Below are positions 21,315 through 30,937 of a stretch of 33,326 nucleotides of DNA, in pieces. The stretch covers positions 857,580 through 890,905 of the forward strand of contig MNCI01022611.1 of the NCBI GenBank assembly GCA_015680685.1. Reading direction: 5' to 3'. Under the pieces are notes generated by a model. That model had not been told where the DNA came from and made no database searches. It saw nothing but the letters and a program-made list of their open reading frames with translations. The DNA comes from Gnetum montanum (taxonomy: Eukaryota > Streptophyta > Gnetopsida > Gnetales > Gnetaceae). The first letter of the stretch is position 1. Each line of letters begins with the position of its first letter. Both the position numbers and the translations under genes were made by a program.

Positions 21315-22300
21315 GATAGTGTACAGAGCTCAGTTTGAATAGGAAGCGTTGGTAATTTACCATACACTAACTCATAGGGCGAGTAGCCTATATGGAGTTT
21401 CCATGTGGAGTTGTATGCCCAAAGAGCATCATTCAATTTAGTGCTCTAGTCTCACTTAAACTTGCTAATGGTTCTTATCAATATCTTCATAATCTCCCTG
21501 TTCGTGACTTCTGCTTGACCATTCGCTTGGGGGTGGTATGGTGTAGTCAATTTATGCTCAACACCTAAGCGTTGGATTAATTTCTAAAAAGTTGCACTTG
21601 TGAAGTATGTACCATTATTTGAAATAAGTGCACGTGGCATACCAAACCTGTTTATGATTTGTTGTTGAACAAATTTTGTAGTTGTAGATAATGTACAATC
21701 TTTAATAGTAGCTACTTCAACCCATTTTGTTAGGTAATAAACAACGACAGTAATATAAGATTTTCCATTGGACATTGGTGTAATCGGCCCCATAAAATCA
21801 ATTCCCCAAATGTCGAAGGGTTCTAATGGTTGAATCCATTGTTATAGATCCTCCATTTAAGAAGTCATTTCCCCATCACATTGACAGCACTCACAAGATT
21901 GGACGAAACGATGGGCATCCTAAAATAATGTAGGCCAATAATATCCTACAAGCAGGATCTTGATGGTCATTAGTCTCCTAATGTAATGACTCCCACAAGG
22001 ACCCTCATGAGCATCTTGGAGAACTTGCAGTTGATCTATATCGGGAATACACCATCAAAACAAGCCATCAGGACACATTTTGTAAAGTTGCCCATTGATC
22101 TCCATAAAGTACTTGGCTTGATGAAGAAGTTGTTGTTTCTTCTTAAGGTTTAACTCTTATGGTGTTTGTTGGATGAGAATATAGGTAAGAATACTACTAT
22201 ACTAGTTTGTCTTTGTAGGTGATTAATTAGTTACTACACTAGCAAAGAGGAATTCATCAGGGAAATAATCAAAAATTGGATACTCATCCTCTTTTTTGTC
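21315..22300 (-). pseudogene. Integrase N-terminal and core part of the outer element
   Basis: On the minus strand the zinc-binding region contains AHRFVQSCECCQ near 21920-21880. WGIDFMGPI follows at about 21805-21780 with the first catalytic Asp intact, then [26 protein letters not shown] at about 21645-21595 has Asn where the second catalytic Asp is expected. YHPQANGQAEVTNREI lies near 21540-21490 with the catalytic Glu kept. YSPYELVYGKLPTLP runs up to 21310, where the nested element interrupts it. All blocks share one frame, broken by stops only. The remainder is at 13643-14049. Confidence 0.88.
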
Positions 22301-22309
22301 TCATTGCAA

Positions 22310-23640
22310 CTAATATAAATGATTAGCAATTACGTTCTTGGTGCCTTTATGATCAATCATCGTAAGATCAAACTCTTGTAAGATTACAAGCCATCGTATG
22401 ATACAAGGGCTTACTATTGGCTTATTCATGAGGAACCAGATTACACTATGATCTATATGTACATATACTTTATATCCTAATACATAGTTTCTAAAATTTT
22501 CTAGTGCAAACACTATAGCCATTAATTCTTTCTCTGTGGTAGTGTAGTTAAGTTGTGCACTAGTGATACTTCTACTTGCATAGTGGATGTAACAAGGATG
22601 CTTCTGGTTAACTAACTATGTAAGTACAGCTCCTAAAGCATAGTTGGACATGTCATTCATGATATGGAATGGTTGAGACTAGTTAGGAGCTTATAGAATG
22701 GGTTTTTCTACTAGCTTCTATTTTAGAGTTTAGAAAGCTAATTTTCATTCCCTTATCCACTCGAAAGGTATGTCCTTTTTTGTTAATTCCACCAATGGTT
22801 TGGCAACCTTTGAAAAGTTCTCAATAAATCTCCTATAGTAGCTAATATGTCCAAGGAATGATAGAATATCTTTGATAGTTTTTGGTTGATGGGTAATTTC
22901 TTGGATAATTTTGATTTTCTTGAAGTCTACCTCTATCCCTTTGTGTGAGATTTTGTGCCCTAGTACTACGCCTTCTTGGACCATCAAATGGCTTTTCTAC
23001 CAGTTGAGCCTCAAATTGGTTTATACACATCTTTTTAACACTTGCTCCAATCAGTCCAAGGCTTGATCAAAGTTTGCTCCATAAGTGGAGAAGTAGTCCA
23101 TAAAGACCTCCACGACATTCCCTATCTGCTATTGGAATATGCTTAGAACTAGTCGTTGAAATGTTGCAGGGGCATTGCACAAGCCAAACGACATCTATTT
23201 TTATATGTACACTCCCTAAGGACTAGTGAACATAGTCTTGGCTTAGTCTTCTAGGGCTATTTGTATTTGGTTATATCCACTATATCCATCTAGAAAAATG
23301 TAATAGCGATGCCTTGTGATGGTGTCTAAGACTTAGTCGACAAATGGCAATGGAAAGTGATCTTTGAATGTTTCCATATTTAGTAGCCTAAAATCTATGC
23401 ACACCCTCCATTTGCCTCCATTTTTACACACAATAACTAAGGGGCTAATCCATTCGCTATCAGCAATGGAGTATATGAACCCAAACTTGAGAAGTTGTTC
23501 GATTTCTTCCTTAACTACTTTCTTCAGCTTAGGGTTCAATTACCTCTGTAGTTTTCTTCGAGGCTTCATAGAGGGATCAGTGTAAATTCTATGTTGGCAT
23601 ATCCTAAGATATATTCCAATTAATTCAGGATATGACCAAG
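22310..23640 (-). pseudogene. Reverse transcriptase and RNase H of the outer element
   Basis: Minus strand, one frame. It begins near 23580 (DPSMKPRRKLQR, stop, LNPKLKKVVKEEIEQLL), then WRVCIDFRLLN and KDHFPLPFVD. Motif A FLDGYSGYNQ lies near 23305-23265. The catalytic box reads FMDYFSTYG near 23105-23080 instead of the FMDDFS.YG usual in Athila elements, with the second Asp changed to Tyr at 23095-23093. MVQEGVVLGHKISHKGIEVD and a SFLGHISYYRRFIENFSK block follow (22987-22745). RNase H ends with VFALENFRNYVLGYKVYVHI, DHSVIWFL and LQEFDLTMIDHKG (22522-22310). The lineage call is strong. The missing Asp plus stops make it dead. Confidence 0.9.
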
Positions 23641-24030
23641 CAAAGGCTTCTGACCATTTATTACCTTTAGCAGTTCTTCTTTCTATTGAGAAGCAAGCTT
23701 AGCATTGATAATTACCGGTTTTCCATTTTTAAGGAACGTGTATGCCATACTAGTGGGTAATGGTTTTAGCTCAACGGGCTCCTACCTAAATTTCTTAAGG
23801 ATTTCCAACTTCCCCCAATTGATATTTTCAAGGATAAGACTTGGAAGTTGATGTTGGACTTGCTCTATTACATCTATGCTATTGATGTAAAGACAAGTCA
23901 AACCCTTAGTTGGTTCTATGCATATGAGTGAACTACTTTCATGATTAGCTATCAACCATTAGTTGTCTTTCTATCGTGTGGCTACTGCATATAGGCATCT
24001 TTATATGTTAACCACTTGTGCACACCGATT

Positions 24031-24790
24031 TCATGTAGGCAATGCTAAATTTTGCACAAACCATGACCTCTGCACACAATTACACCCTGTGTCACTATAT
24101 GCGATGCATGGAACTTTCTTCTTCTTAATCTTTTCGAATGTATTTTCCTTTGATATTTCTAGGGAAAGATCATGGATTCCTAGGTTTGCATTAATTGTGC
24201 TTAGCCATGCTCTTTCCATTATGATTCAAAAGTTCCCCTTACCATTGTTTACCTGAATTACTAGGAAGTCAGCTGGGTACAACCACCCACAAATAGTGGT
24301 AACAATGTCTTCCACTAGTCCCATTGGGACAGTGATGGACTAGTCGGCCAACTCTAGATGGATGTTGCTCTTTTTCAATGGAGGTAGGTTTTAGGCCTTG
24401 TACATTTATTGAAAAATCAAGTTGACACCAGAACCTAAATCCAAAAGAGCCTTGCATGGTGCATTTTCAACAATTTGTAAGTATATCAAAGGACTCCCAT
24501 GTTCAGGGAATTTTCTGGAAAAGTGGCTAGCTTTGATCCAATCAGTGATGGTATGTGTTAGCATGACCATATGCATTGAGTGCAGTGATTGGGTTGAAGG
24601 GGGATCTGAAGTTTTGATTGATATTAAGGTGTCTAATAAATTAGCCACTTGTGATTGCAAGGGCTTGGTTGAACTTTTGGTTCTAAATAAAGGTCTTTTC
24701 TTCATGTGGTTGTTGGAATTAATAGTAGGTTGAGAGTTAACAGTCCTCATGGCATTATGTTACTGTGGTTGGGTAGCGATTTCACCTTGC
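24031..24790 (-). pseudogene. Retropepsin-like protease region of the outer element
   Basis: Minus strand, same frame as gag. Positions 24750-24406 hold the linker and TYLQIVENAPCKALLDLGSG, with DLG-type retropepsin residues, near 24480-24415. After stops, 24219-24031 holds ERAWLSTINANLGIHDLSLE and KKKVPCIAYSD, parallel to the inner copy's GRAWLSTVDA segment. Between about 24030 and 23640 the reading frame changes by one before the RT. That could be a decay frameshift; no slippery site was recognised. Confidence 0.82.
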
Positions 24791-27102
24791 ATCACGAGAG
24801 CATGTGGTAGTGGAGCTATTGGCAAAAGAGATGCAGCTGGATGAGAAGGATGATATGCTTATGGAATATCGCCTCTAGAAGAGGGAGTCCCATAATACTT
24901 GTGAGCTTGGTAGTGAGGTTGAGGAGTACTGTGACTAGTAGAGTCACATGGAGAGACTGGCTATTGTACATAATATCCATATGGGTCAGGTTACCAATAA
25001 GGATACTATTGCCTTGGTGGTGGCATTCCCCATGATTGTGGGTATTTCCACTATTGATATTGCTCAATTGGTTGTGGTGGAGTTCCACTGGGATAATACA
25101 TTAAGGGTTGGTGGAACTATTTTGGGTTACCTTGAGGATAATGTAACCTTTGGGGTGCTTGCTATTTTTTCAATCGTGGGTTGAGTGCATACACCCCAGA
25201 CTCCTACAAATGTGAGATTATAGGGTAATATCCCTTAGGATGGTCATATTGACATATCTCGTATCCATTATCATTATCTTTTTCCAACTCCACAACCTCT
25301 TTAATGATGGAAACATTTCCCTTACCCTTGCTATGTGCATGTTTAGCTTCTCTCTTTTTTCTTTTCTCATGATCACTACCTTGCTCTCTAGACTCCTCTA
25401 CTATTTTAAGAATAGTTTGAAATCTATTGTATAGGGAATCCCACATTTGGTCTACCTTTGTCAAAACTTCTGATGTCATCTTTTGGATAGGAAAATTTTT
25501 CTTATTCATCATCTCTTTGAGTGGTGACTCTTTTTCATCCTCACAAAATCTTACTCCCCTCTTCCAGAGGGAAGGATCTCAATTATACTCTTCTATACTT
25601 TCTCTCTTCTGTAGCTCACCTTCTTCCTTAGCAACTTACTTCAATAGTGTTTGGATTTGATGGGTCCTTAGCTCAGATAGTCTTCCTTGGGCATAAATCC
25701 CAAGGGTTCTTCTTATTTCATGCCTAACCCCATCTACAAGATGGCACAGTTGATCCCTTTGCAAATAACCATGGCTAGGACAACGATGTAACAATGCATA
25801 GTATTGGCCCATGACAGCATCCAAGGGTTTATGTCCTCCTTATTTCCAGCCTTGGATTTTATTTTGTAGGTTGGACACTTGGGAGTACATTTGGTACTTA
25901 TCATTAAATAATTCTAATATAGTACTCCATCTATGAATAGATTCCAGTTCTAATGACTGGTACTAGCTTTCCAATTCTTTAACTTATGTCTGTGGGAAAA
26001 AATTAAGTTTTTTCCATTCATTCTCTATGTTTTGTAAGGCACATGCATTATGGAATTCTTGTAAATGATTCTGAGGATCATTGTTGTATCCCCCTTCAAA
26101 TCATGGGATATTGTTTATATCTAATCTCTTGATCCTACTATCTTTCTGGTGCCTTGTTGGAATTCTAATAGCCTCAGCTATATCTAACATACTTCAAGTA
26201 GTGAGTATGGGTTCATCATTATCATCTCATCCATGATATTTATGATGCCTACATTGTTCTCTACTCTCCCTTCTTCTATGTCGTGACTCTCTGGAGTGCC
26301 CTCGTCCCCTTTCCTGGTTGTTTCATCTATGACTTCCACTTTGCCTACCTTTATCCCCATGGTATTTTTCTTTAGGACTGAATTCAAATATTGAAGGAGA
26401 GATTGAAGGAGATGATGAAGGTGAAGGAGAAGGAGAACTGTCACCATGACAGTATCTGCTACCTTCTCTTCTATGGTCTTAGCCCCAATCACGATTGCGA
26501 TTAGAATGTCCACCTTTATCATGAGTTTGTGTCCCTTTTTCAGACCTTGTCTGCCCATGGGTATCAGAACCTAGGTTACGAATAGTGGAATGAAGGTTTT
26601 TGATACACAACCCCTTGGCCAAAGTCAAGGCGAGGAACATCATTGTGTGGGCGACTCCTGAGGTAGGTTCACCATCCTCATTTTCACTTAAGACATGTGG
26701 GACATCCCGGGACCACTTATCCTTCAAAGACTTATGATGTCTCTCTTGTTGCATGTCCCTTTGACGTTGTGCCTTTGTGGGATGGTATTCTCTCGAGTCA
26801 TGGTCTTGCACAATGTATTTTGCATGTAAGCACAGCATGCCAATTCATGTGAGAGCATGAAGAAGCATGCTTGGGACTGAATGATCGGGAAGTAACACTA
26901 TGTTACCTTCTAAGTCTTGCCAACGTAGTCATTCATCTTGATGGACGATAAAGGTGAAGTTTGGTATATACTCATTGGGATGAATATATACCACTCAAAC
27001 TTGTTGAGGGATTGACAGATCAAAATTATGTATATTACGCCACCAATTGTTTCCTATTTTAGACCTAGGTGGTGAGGTTCTTTCATATGAAGAAGGAGAC
27101 AT
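24791..27102 (-). pseudogene. Athila-like gag of the outer element
   Basis: It likely starts at ATG 27102 (MSPSSYERTSPPRSK), in the same frame as the protease at 24750. After a leader with stops comes a charged Arg/His/Lys-rich part (26838-26184). The gag core is MDAVMGQYYALLHRCPSHGY (25824) with DQLCHLVDGVRHEIRR. A helical segment (25512) leads to the knuckle-like YEICQYDHPKGYYP near 25255-25214, in which two of the three knuckle Cys positions are lost (Cys to Tyr) compared with the inner copy. A Tyr/Pro/Gln-rich tail follows, with several TAG stops at Gln positions. There is little net frameshifting. Confidence 0.83.
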
Positions 27103-27218
27103 ACTTGTCTGTTCAGTGTGCAATGTATTCTTGTTTATTATTTTCTCAACCAACCCTAAGGGTTCGTTCCAATGATGTGAATGATTTCCTATGTTCTAGT
27201 TAGCACACAAACAACTAA

Positions 27219-27237
27219 GTCCCTAGCAATGGTGCCA
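27219..27237 (-). other. Primer-binding site of the outer element (tRNA-Asp type)
   Basis: On the minus strand TGGCACCATTGCTAGGGAC follows the 5' LTR after one base. It matches the complement of the plant tRNA-Asp 3' end at about 14 of 19 positions, with transitions only. Confidence 0.72.
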
Positions 27238-27238
27238 A

Positions 27239-28187
27239 TGATGAGCAGCGAGGTACCCCTATGCTCAACCATACTAATACAAGCGTTTCATGCATGATCT
27301 AGTCAAATTCCAAGGACTAAGTGCTTATGCACCCTTGTGGAACAAGGATGGGTTGGTTGATCATTGTCTTCCCAAGCTTACCTGTATGTCACAATTGTAT
27401 GATTAAGTAAGCTTGAGACATATGATTTTTATAGCTTTTATGTTTTTATGTCCTGCTCTAGTAGGGAAGGAGAGAGGTAACTAAGTGACTAATTTAACTT
27501 AACTACTCGTTGACTAAGTTCTAACTAATCCTAATACCACCATCCATTCCCACTTGCTGTACACATCCTGAACTAGTGCAACATTACTGGAATTACCAAA
27601 CGCTAATCATTAGTAGGTTACCAAGCGTTACACACATGCTTGAAGTGGTCATGCTTGTGTAATCTAATGATTTTCTTAGTTGATCAAAATGAATTGCTAT
27701 TCTAATAACAGAAACGTAAAGTGCATAAAATAAAATAAAATAAAATAAATGCATAAGAAAATAAAATAAAATAAATGCGTATGAAAACAAATCTCAAGTG
27801 CTACAAGGATGAATGAAAGAGCTCATCTTTATTACTGTACACAAGGTGTTCTTAGGTACACAGTGCTCAAATAAAGATCCATCCACACTTAGACCTCTTG
27901 TTGCAGGCACTTGGAAAATACTCTAAATTTCAAATAGACTACAAGAGTTTTGCTACTTGAATACTAAAAAACTTCCTCCCCAATTGTGTGCCTAGGCAAT
28001 GTATCTATAGGCTTGGGAGAAACTAGTTTAATAATTAGAGTAACCACTCTAATGATTAGAATAAATGCTAAAGTAACCACTCTAATAATTAGAGTAACTA
28101 CTAGAGTAACCACTCTAATAATTAGAGTAACTACTCTAATAATTAGAATAACTACTAGAGTAACTGTTAGAGTAACCACTCTCATTA
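27239..28187 (-). repeat. 5' LTR of the outer element
   Basis: 949 bp, homologous to 10691-11665. It starts TGATGAG on the plus strand. Its other end is CTCATTA, one transition from the expected CTCATCA. It is the upstream LTR for minus-strand transcription. Confidence 0.95.
28002..28180 (-). promoter_or_regulatory. U3 promoter region: five palindromic modules and a degenerate TATA box
   Basis: On the minus strand, transcription would read five modules built on CTCTAATTATTAGAG-type palindromes joined by GTTACTCTAG-type spacers (28180-28025). A TATAGATA at 28009-28002 follows, decayed from the TATAAATA seen in the other copy. Repeated palindromes directly upstream of a TATA box suggest binding sites for a dimeric activator. 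No specific factor is claimed. Confidence 0.6.
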
Positions 28188-28192
28188 GCTAT
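28188..28192. repeat. Target-site duplication of the outer element (right copy)
   Basis: GCTAT, identical to 10686-10690. Confidence 0.93.
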
Positions 28193-29219
28193 GAAATCAA
28201 GTATGGAGAGGAAGTATTGATGATGCACTTGCAATGGTTTTTTGCATTCTTTATTGATGTCTCTCAGGTAAATCCTTCAAAAATTAGCAAAGAGGATCCA
28301 ATGAAACACCAAAAAGAATATTTATGTTATGTATAAAAACCTTAATAGCAAAGAATTTTAATTGTAATATGATGGGAATTTAAAGGTATAGATAAATGCC
28401 TATTTTCCATCAAAAATATTACCTTATGATCTTATTCATGCAAAGCTTCAGGAAATTTCTCATGTGTAAAATGAACTTTATAATCTACAAGTTATAAATT
28501 TCATTTAAGCTGATGTATAAATGATTAAAATGTAAATACATTGCCAAAATTGGTAGCAAAAGCCCAAAACCATTGGTGACATGTATGTTATAGTTTGAGC
28601 CATGAAAACAGCCCAAATGTACCATCAAATTTAGCAAGAAAAGCTTCATACAATGGTGGTTCATATGCTGCAATTTTTGTGTGGTGGAAAATACCAAATA
28701 CATTAGTATTACACCATAAAAGGTCAAAAAATGTTGGTGTATCATACATTGTAGATTTTGGCCACCAAAAGATTGCAAAATTTTGTAGAATCTATTAGAA
28801 ATCATTGTAGGATCAAGCAGCAAAAAAGCATGACATTCATAGCCTATTTAAGCTAAATTTTGCATCCTTAGAAGGACTTTTGAATCATTTTTTCTTTTAG
28901 CCAAACTAGAGACTTTTGGAGTAGAGGAAAAATTTAAAAGTTCATAACCATTTCTATTCCCACCCAACATAGATCATCTAGAGCAGAGAGAATCAGTGGC
29001 AAAAGAAGTTCAATAGAAAATTGATTGGAGAGGCATAACTGTAGATTTGGTGGAAAAGGACACCCTATCATCTACATCAAATTTCATAGGCATTCTTGTA
29101 TTCTCAAGCAACTACAGCCCACAATATATATTTTCTAAAATTTTCTTTCATAGATCATCTAATATAAAAGTTTGTAGTTTCCTGTGTTTGTCACATTATT
29201 TTATTCTCTTTGTTCTTGA
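28193..29219. other. Non-element flank: AT-rich, one exon-like stretch
   Basis: DNA to the right of the outer element's insertion site. At 28193-28267 an open stretch (EIKYGEEVLMMHLQWFFAFF and a few more residues) ends at CAG followed by GTAAAT, a fair plant 5' splice site. Across the insertion, the left flank ends in a pyrimidine-rich CCCCATTTTTCTATAG, a good 3' splice site. This may be an old exon split by the element. Beyond 28350 the DNA is AT-rich with no supported gene. The minus frame 28485-28823 is not convincing. CTATTTAAG at 28839 is a possible TATA-like site for the downstream GC-rich patch. Confidence 0.35.
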
Positions 29220-29275
29220 ATGGAGAGGCATCGGAGAGTTTCGCTGCACATGGCTTGGCAAGAACCTGCCCTGCC

Positions 29276-29581
29276 ATGGATCTGAAAGGACTACGGCTAG
29301 CTGTTACTTTCGTTTTTTTGGGTATCTCTCCACGGCGGCGCAACTGCGCCTACTGAGCTTGGCGGAGGCAGTGGCCTCTGCATCGCCAGATACCATTGCT
29401 TCCTTGGCTCTTCCTTGTCTCGTCGCCGCCGCTGCTTCTCTGCTGCTCATTCCTGCCACATACGACGATAACTTGGTCCTCATTGTGGCTCGCAACATTT
29501 TGGCCTCCGTCTTCATTGCTGCTGCCGTTATCCTGTTCGGAACCTCTGTTTTGCTCGGCGCTCTCCAGGACGATGAGGTGT
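29276..29581 (+). pseudogene. Possible first exon (or captured exon) of a small membrane protein
   Basis: I do not recognise the family. An ATG in good context (CTGCCATGG) at 29276 begins MDLKGLRLAVTFVF, which looks like a signal or membrane segment. At a run of seven T (about 29313-29319) the frame must move by one to enter a long open frame through about 29583. That frame contains AAQLRLLSLAEAVASASPD and two hydrophobic spans (SLALPCLVAAAASLLLIP and an ILASVFIAAAVILFG span), ending LGALQDDE. GAG followed by GTGTGAGTGAG then resembles a 5' splice site. The stretch is GC- and CpG-rich, unlike its surroundings. The frame discrepancy suggests a pseudogene or a sequencing indel. It could instead be LINE 5' sequence. 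Confidence 0.35.
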
Positions 29582-29584
29582 GAG

Positions 29585-29851
29585 TGAGCGAGTGAGTGAG
29601 CCAGTCACGATTAGCGCGGCCATTTCTGAGTATCATACGGTAGCAGCACAGCACCCCACTGGCAGATCTGGCCCTGCTCAGGGCAGATCTGGCAGTTCCA
29701 GCCCACGCTTAACGCGATAGCACTCAGACCTGCAACGGTGCTCTGACTTGCAACAGTGCTCAACACGGTTGCGGTGGTTTCAAGAGGGTTTCCAGAGGTT
29801 GCAAAACGGTGTCAGGAATGCGCGTGCCCTAGGCATGCGCAAGTCACAAAG
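29585..29851 (+). other. LINE copy B 5' region
   Basis: GC-rich leader with internal repeats. GGCAGATCTGGC occurs at 29661-29672 and 29682-29693, each containing the palindrome CAGATCTG. CTGCAACGGTGCTC- and TTGCAACAGTGCTC-type words occur back to back near 29730-29762. L1-type elements carry an internal promoter in this region; that role is inferred. Confidence 0.5.
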
Positions 29852-30937
29852 ATGGATTCATCAGCTTCTGCATTTCCTCAGGGAAGTTCATCTACCTCAC
29901 CTCAACTTGATTTTCTTTACCCAGATGATCTTTTTGAAGCAGTCTCTAAAGATTTCACATCTCGGTTTCTGTATTTGCAAATTGTGGGGTTTTTACCACG
30001 GACCCTTAGTTTAAACTCTCAAGTCCATAGCCTCCTTCAGCCCCATGGCATTCAGGTTTCTCATGCTCGTTACTACGCTCGTCATTTCATTCTGGTAGAA
30101 TTATCTAATGCTTCCCAGGTCGAAACAGCTCTCTCAAAAAAAAAATTTCCAACTAGAAATGCAACCCTTATCGCACGCCCCTGGATTTTTGACTTTAATG
30201 TCAAAGACCCCGCTTTTAATATAATTCCTTGTTACATAGAACTGCCCAATCTTCCACACATTTTCTTCCCGGTTGAGAGGGACATAGTTAGCACCCTGGG
30301 CCCTATTATTTCCGATCATTGTAAGGCGATCAATGGAACTCAAATTCGTCGTTATTGTATTGAACTGGATATAGCCCGTCGGAAAACCTTATTAAACCTC
30401 GGTGCTAGTGGAAAAATCTTTACCCAAAAAGTGGACTATTTTTACCTTCCAAACTCATGTAGCTATTGTCATAGGGCCGAGCATCATATCTCGGTGTGTC
30501 CCATCCTAACCAGGAAACAACAATCTGTAGCCTCTCAGAAGACCGGTTCCCTCGTCACACCACCAGTAGGCCCATCCTAAGTATCCTTTAAATTCGGCTC
30601 TCCTCTCCCAACACCTCCTAAATCCTCCTCTCAGTCTAGCCGCTCCAAGCTACAGAAACAACAGTCAGGTACTCACACCTCCACCCAGGTGATCCCTTCA
30701 AACGTTGTTAAGAACTCATTCTCGAAGGATGAGTTCGTGGTGGCCAGTGGTAGGAAACGAGTCAAAGCTTCCCTTCGTTCCACTTCTCCCTCCACCTCCT
30801 CTTCACTTGACACTTCCATGGCCCTTGTCCCCACCAACAACTCCTTTGCCCTCCTGTCAGGAACAAAGGAAATTGATACTTCGACTCCCAAACCCTTTGT
30901 TTCCCTCCCATCCAACCTACCTCTGGTTTCCCCATGA
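29852..30937 (+). pseudogene. LINE ORF1 (DUF4283-like, CCHC zinc knuckle), one premature stop
   Basis: Start ATG 29852 (MDSSASAFPQGSSS). The first two thirds resemble the DUF4283 domain of plant LINE ORF1 proteins (FLYLQIVGFLPRTLSLNSQV, then IARPWIFDFN and YIELPNLPHIFF). It is followed by a knuckle CSYCHRAEHHISVC (C-x2-C-x4-H-x4-C) at about 30457-30500. TAA at 30578-30580 interrupts the frame, which then continues without further stops through a Ser/Pro-rich tail to TGA 30935-30937. The product would bind LINE RNA in the ribonucleoprotein. The stop codon overlaps the ORF2 start in ATGA. A conventional ATG was preferred over the upstream GTG in the same frame. Confidence 0.85.

Larger units (their letters stand above)
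10691..28187 (-). mobile_element. Outer Athila-like Ty3/gypsy LTR retrotransposon (interrupted)
   Basis: A complete but dead LTR element on the minus strand, 17.5 kb as it stands and about 10.2 kb once the nested element and one CTATG are discounted. It has paired LTRs (975 and 949 bp) starting TGATGAG and ending CTCATCA or a mutated CTCATTA, plus a 5-bp target duplication. On the minus strand the order is 5' LTR, tRNA-Asp-like primer site, gag, protease, RT, RNase H, integrase, about 2 kb of 3' non-coding DNA, polypurine-like tract and 3' LTR. The gag finger, the GRAWL-type block after the protease, FMD.FS.YG in RT and LQEFDL in RNase H point to the plant Athila lineage. Gag-protease share one frame and RT-integrase another, suggesting a single net frameshift between about 24030 and 23640. 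Stops are frequent. Confidence 0.93.

Noticed and set aside
23640-24030. Programmed frameshift between protease and RT in the outer element
   Set aside because: A one-frame difference exists, but no slippery heptamer or obvious downstream structure was seen, Athila elements normally use one frame, and the copy is decayed. A simple indel is more likely.
24422-24733. Plus-strand open frames opposite gag and protease (also 17120-17416, 17651-17842, 24948-25184)
   Set aside because: They are antisense shadows of the minus-strand retroelement frames.
28485-28823. 112-residue minus-strand open frame
   Set aside because: AT-rich composition, no recognisable motif and no splice or promoter support.
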